Of a stretch of DNA of 64,000 bases, positions 61,805 through 64,000 are shown piece after piece. A program made the translations under genes and the position numbers. Position 1 is the first letter of the stretch, and the number at the start of each line of letters is the position of its first letter. The notes beneath the pieces are model-generated. The model saw only the letters and a list, made by a program, of their open reading frames with translations. It ran no database searches and was not told the DNA's origin. The stretch is from positions 124,001-188,000 of the forward strand of contig NZ_BMTO01000009.1 in the NCBI RefSeq assembly GCF_014649715.1, given 5' to 3'. This DNA is from Streptomyces lateritius (lineage in GTDB: Bacteria; Actinomycetota; Actinomycetes; Streptomycetales; Streptomycetaceae).

Positions 61805-63396
61805 AGCAGGTCCTCCGGGGTCACGGCGTCGGGCAGTTCGGGGTCGGGGGTGTCGGAGCGCGGGGGGCCGCCGTGCGTCCAGGGCGTCTCCTCCCGCTCC
61901 GGCAGCTTCGCGCCCACCCGCTGGTCGTGCTCGAACAGCGTCCAGGCGATCCGCTCGCCCTTCTCCGGCACGGACCCCGGAGCGGGCTCCTTGGACCGCC
62001 CCATCCGGTCGGTGATCCGCAGCACGAGCGAGCCGTCCTCCTCGGACCGTACGAACTCGGCGGTCTGGGGCTTGCCCTCCAGCGAGCGGTACACCTTCGT
62101 CCCCTCGCCCAGATGCGGCCGGTCGTCGGTGCGGACCGTCAGCAGCGGGCGCGGCGAGGGCCGCTTCGACTCCGACCAGGCCATCGTCACCTCCACCACC
62201 TCGGCGACGAACGCCTCACCCGCGAGCCGCCGCCCCGCGAGGACCAGCGGGTCGTCGAGCGCCTCCTGCGCCTCCAACTGGCTCTGCGCGGACTCCCGGG
62301 CCGCCAGCTTCTGCGCCGCCGTCACGGCGTCGTCGCGGCGCGGCTGCGGCGGTTCGCCCGCCACGATCCGGTCGCGGTGGCCCGTGAAAGACCAGCGGTC
62401 CCGCGTCCAGCGGTCCGCCACCCGCTCCCCGGCCGGCAGCTCCCGCAGCAGCTCGACCGACCGCCACACCGCGTCCCAGGTCGGCCTGAGCTGCGAGAGG
62501 ATCAAGCGGCGGATCTCCCGCTCGGCCACGTGCAGTTCGCCGAGGCGCTCGTCCGCGCTCTCGCCGTCCTCCGCCGAGGCCAAGGCCTGCCGGGCCCGGT
62601 CGAAACGCTCGATCGCGGGCGCCAGCAGCCGGTTGTCGAAGGCCGGATCCGTCGCCGGACCGGCCGGCGGGCAGAACAACTGCCCCTGCGGGTCCCGCCC
62701 CAGCTCGGCCCGCAGCGCCGCCTCGGCGCCCGACTCCGGACCGTCGGCGTCGATCCAGGCGAGCAGCGCGCCCAGGTGCTGGTCCTCCAAGGAGGACTGA
62801 CCGGTCGCCCAGTGCCGGTTCAGCAGATCCGTCGCCGACAGCAGCAGCGAGGAGCCCGGCACCCGCGCCCGCTCGCCGAAGTGCGTCAGCCAGCGCCCGA
62901 GCAGCGGCACCCGTGGCGGCGCCGGGAACGGCGTCTCCGGGTCCTGCTCCGCCGTCCGCCGGAAGCGCATGGAACGCCCCAGGAGCCGTACGTACTCGAT
63001 GCCGGCCCTGCTCGGCACGATCACCTGCGGCGCGTCCGCGCACAGGTCGACCTCGACCTTGACCTTCTTGCCGGTCTCCGGATCCGTCTCGCTCCGCTCC
63101 GCCGCCTCGACGACGTCGGTGAACGAGTCGACGTACGGAAGGACCTCCTCGGCCAGGTCGGCGAGGAACGCGAACCGCAGATCCCGGTCGCGCGGCTGCG
63201 CCACCACCAGCAGCCGCGGCTCCCCGGGGTCCGTCCCGACCAGCGCCCCGAGCGGCGCTCCGGCCTCACCGGCGGTCGTCAGCGGTACGAGCACGAGGGG
63301 CCGGTCGGACAGATGCCGGTGCCGGACCGTGGCCAGCGGCTGCGCCCGCCCCGACTCGACGGCCTCCAGTCGGGCGAGCGTGGAGATCAGCGACAT
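61801..63396 (-). CDS. Unrecognised protein coupled to helicase and nuclease
   Basis: A 531-residue soluble protein, with alpha/beta sequence and no membrane segments. Its N-terminus is MSLISTLARLEAVESG and the middle is Arg/Glu-rich (AQKLAARESAQSQLEAQEAL). I see no catalytic motif and no named family. ATG 63396 overlaps the nuclease stop by 10 bp, and its own stop overlaps the helicase start. It is therefore the middle subunit of a three-gene cassette, possibly a DNA-binding or bridging factor. Confidence 0.75.
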   Translation of the reverse strand: MSLISTLARLEAVESGRAQPLATVRHRHLSDRPLVLVPLTTAGEAGAPLGALVGTDPGEPRLLVVAQPRDRDLRFAFLADLAEEVLPYVDSFTDVVEAAERSETDPETGKKVKVEVDLCADAPQVIVPSRAGIEYVRLLGRSMRFRRTAEQDPETPFPAPPRVPLLGRWLTHFGERARVPGSSLLLSATDLLNRHWATGQSSLEDQHLGALLAWIDADGPESGAEAALRAELGRDPQGQLFCPPAGPATDPAFDNRLLAPAIERFDRARQALASAEDGESADERLGELHVAEREIRRLILSQLRPTWDAVWRSVELLRELPAGERVADRWTRDRWSFTGHRDRIVAGEPPQPRRDDAVTAAQKLAARESAQSQLEAQEALDDPLVLAGRRLAGEAFVAEVVEVTMAWSESKRPSPRPLLTVRTDDRPHLGEGTKVYRSLEGKPQTAEFVRSEEDGSLVLRITDRMGRSKEPAPGSVPEKGERIAWTLFEHDQRVGAKLPEREETPWTHGGPPRSDTPDPELPDAVTPEDLL

Positions 63397-64000
63397 GCGA
63401 GCGCCTCCGCCCGGAGGGCCGCCGCCCGGCGCAGGGCCTCCACCGTCGGATCGTCCGCGTCGCCCTCCTCGCCGCGGGCCGCCGCCAGGACGTCCCCCAC
63501 CGTGGTCAGACCGCCCAGCTCACCCCGGACCGAGCGGCCGAGCGCCTCCACCGCGCCCGCGCCGCGCGCCCGCTCCCGGCAGTGGAAGGCCAGCTCGCAG
63601 GCGGACAGACACTCCGGCGCGTATGCGTGCGGCACCGACTCCACCGCCGCCTCCAGCTCCCGCGCCGAACACCCCTCCACGTCGAACGTGACCCCGTCCG
63701 GCAGCGCGGCGGCGATCTCCTCGATCCGGGTCAGCCGGGCCAGCTGCCGGCGGGTCACCGACAGCTGCTTGCGGACGTCGACGACCGAGGCCGTCGGCAG
63801 ATTGGAGAAGTCCTTCGGACAGACCAGGAGCACCGAGTGCGCCACCTCCGCGCCCCGGGTCAGGGCCGCGACCCGCTCCAGGGCCAGCACGTACACCGCC
63901 GACTGACGGGCCGCCGCACCCACCTTCGAGGCGTCCGCCGCGCCGTCGATCATCGGGAAGGACTTGATCTCCACGACCGTCCACCGCCCGTCGGGGTGCA
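63387..64000 (-). CDS. RecB/Cas4-like PD-(D/E)XK nuclease, partial (5' end beyond window)
   Basis: About 204 residues are visible. DGRWTVVEIKSFPMIDG holds the D...ExK nuclease core, followed by helices and QLSVTRRQLARLTRIEE. The C-terminal half has a cysteine cluster, Cys-x15-Cys-x3-Cys-x5-Cys in the CSARELEAAV ... CLSACELAFHC stretch, that could hold an Fe-S cluster, as in Cas4- and AddB-type nucleases. The rest of the gene lies to the right of the window. It is translationally coupled to the two downstream genes. Confidence 0.75.
   Translation of the reverse strand, partial: HPDGRWTVVEIKSFPMIDGAADASKVGAAARQSAVYVLALERVAALTRGAEVAHSVLLVCPKDFSNLPTASVVDVRKQLSVTRRQLARLTRIEEIAAALPDGVTFDVEGCSARELEAAVESVPHAYAPECLSACELAFHCRERARGAGAVEALGRSVRGELGGLTTVGDVLAAARGEEGDADDPTVEALRRAAALRAEALACR

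Overview
The window is a high-G+C chromosomal segment from an actinomycete, almost certainly a Streptomyces. GTG/TTG starts are frequent, third codon positions are very G/C-rich, coding density is high, and several typical Streptomyces families are present: DasR-box chitin genes, class E and F sortases, an Excalibur lipoprotein and a CdgA-like GGDEF/EAL protein. The gene order (PTS EIIB, rph, rdgB, tRNA-Leu, bcp ... AA10 LPMO ... GGDEF/EAL) resembles the conserved core of Streptomyces chromosomes. This comparison is from memory and was not searched.

Layout. Positions 1-8.5 kb hold GlcNAc PTS genes around a DasR operator, RNase PH, a lipoprotein, the dITP/XTP pyrophosphatase, tRNA-Leu(UAG), an MHS transporter, a peroxiredoxin, a Cpn10-like protein, a guanidine exporter behind a probable guanidine-III riboswitch, and a bifunctional penicillin-binding protein. 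Positions 8.6-14.2 kb carry an ABC-2 exporter operon, a DUF445 protein and an Excalibur lipoprotein. Positions 14.2-24.9 kb are an accessory island of visibly lower G+C. A truncated CYTH gene sits at one edge. A co-oriented, largely stop/start-overlapping operon follows: Vsr, Z1-domain ATPase/helicase, PD-(D/E)XK protein, GHKL (MutL/MORC-like) ATPase, an unrecognised protein, a C5-methyltransferase homologue that has lost its catalytic cysteine, and an intact C5-methyltransferase. This is the most interesting system in the window.

Positions 25-36 kb carry a SEC-C protein, two sortases (classes E and F), an LAQTG-anchored surface protein, a YidC paralogue, sugar/metabolite oxidoreductases and a ROK regulator, plus one badly decayed gene. 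Positions 36-46.5 kb hold an NlpC/P60-like secreted protein, a repeat-rich SPFH membrane protein, an AA10 chitin-active LPMO behind a DasR box, a remnant acyl-CoA synthetase, a carbonic anhydrase/SulP pair and a two-component system. Positions 46.6-57.7 kb hold an IclR regulator, an Ehu-type amino-acid/ectoine ABC importer, a flavin monooxygenase, a GH18 chitinase with DasR-like boxes, a cyclic-di-GMP enzyme and an M6-type protease. Positions 57.6-64 kb hold a primase-polymerase-like protein, a TetR/redoxin pair, and an overlapping three-gene cassette: SF1 helicase, unknown protein and RecB-like nuclease running off the window.

The PTS genes, LPMO and chitinase form a coherent chitin-utilisation theme: LPMO and chitinase attack chitin outside the cell, the PTS imports GlcNAc, and all three loci carry dre-like operators. 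Three tRNA-Lys(CUU) genes of identical sequence are spaced about 11 kb apart. No integrase, transposase, rRNA or CRISPR array was found.
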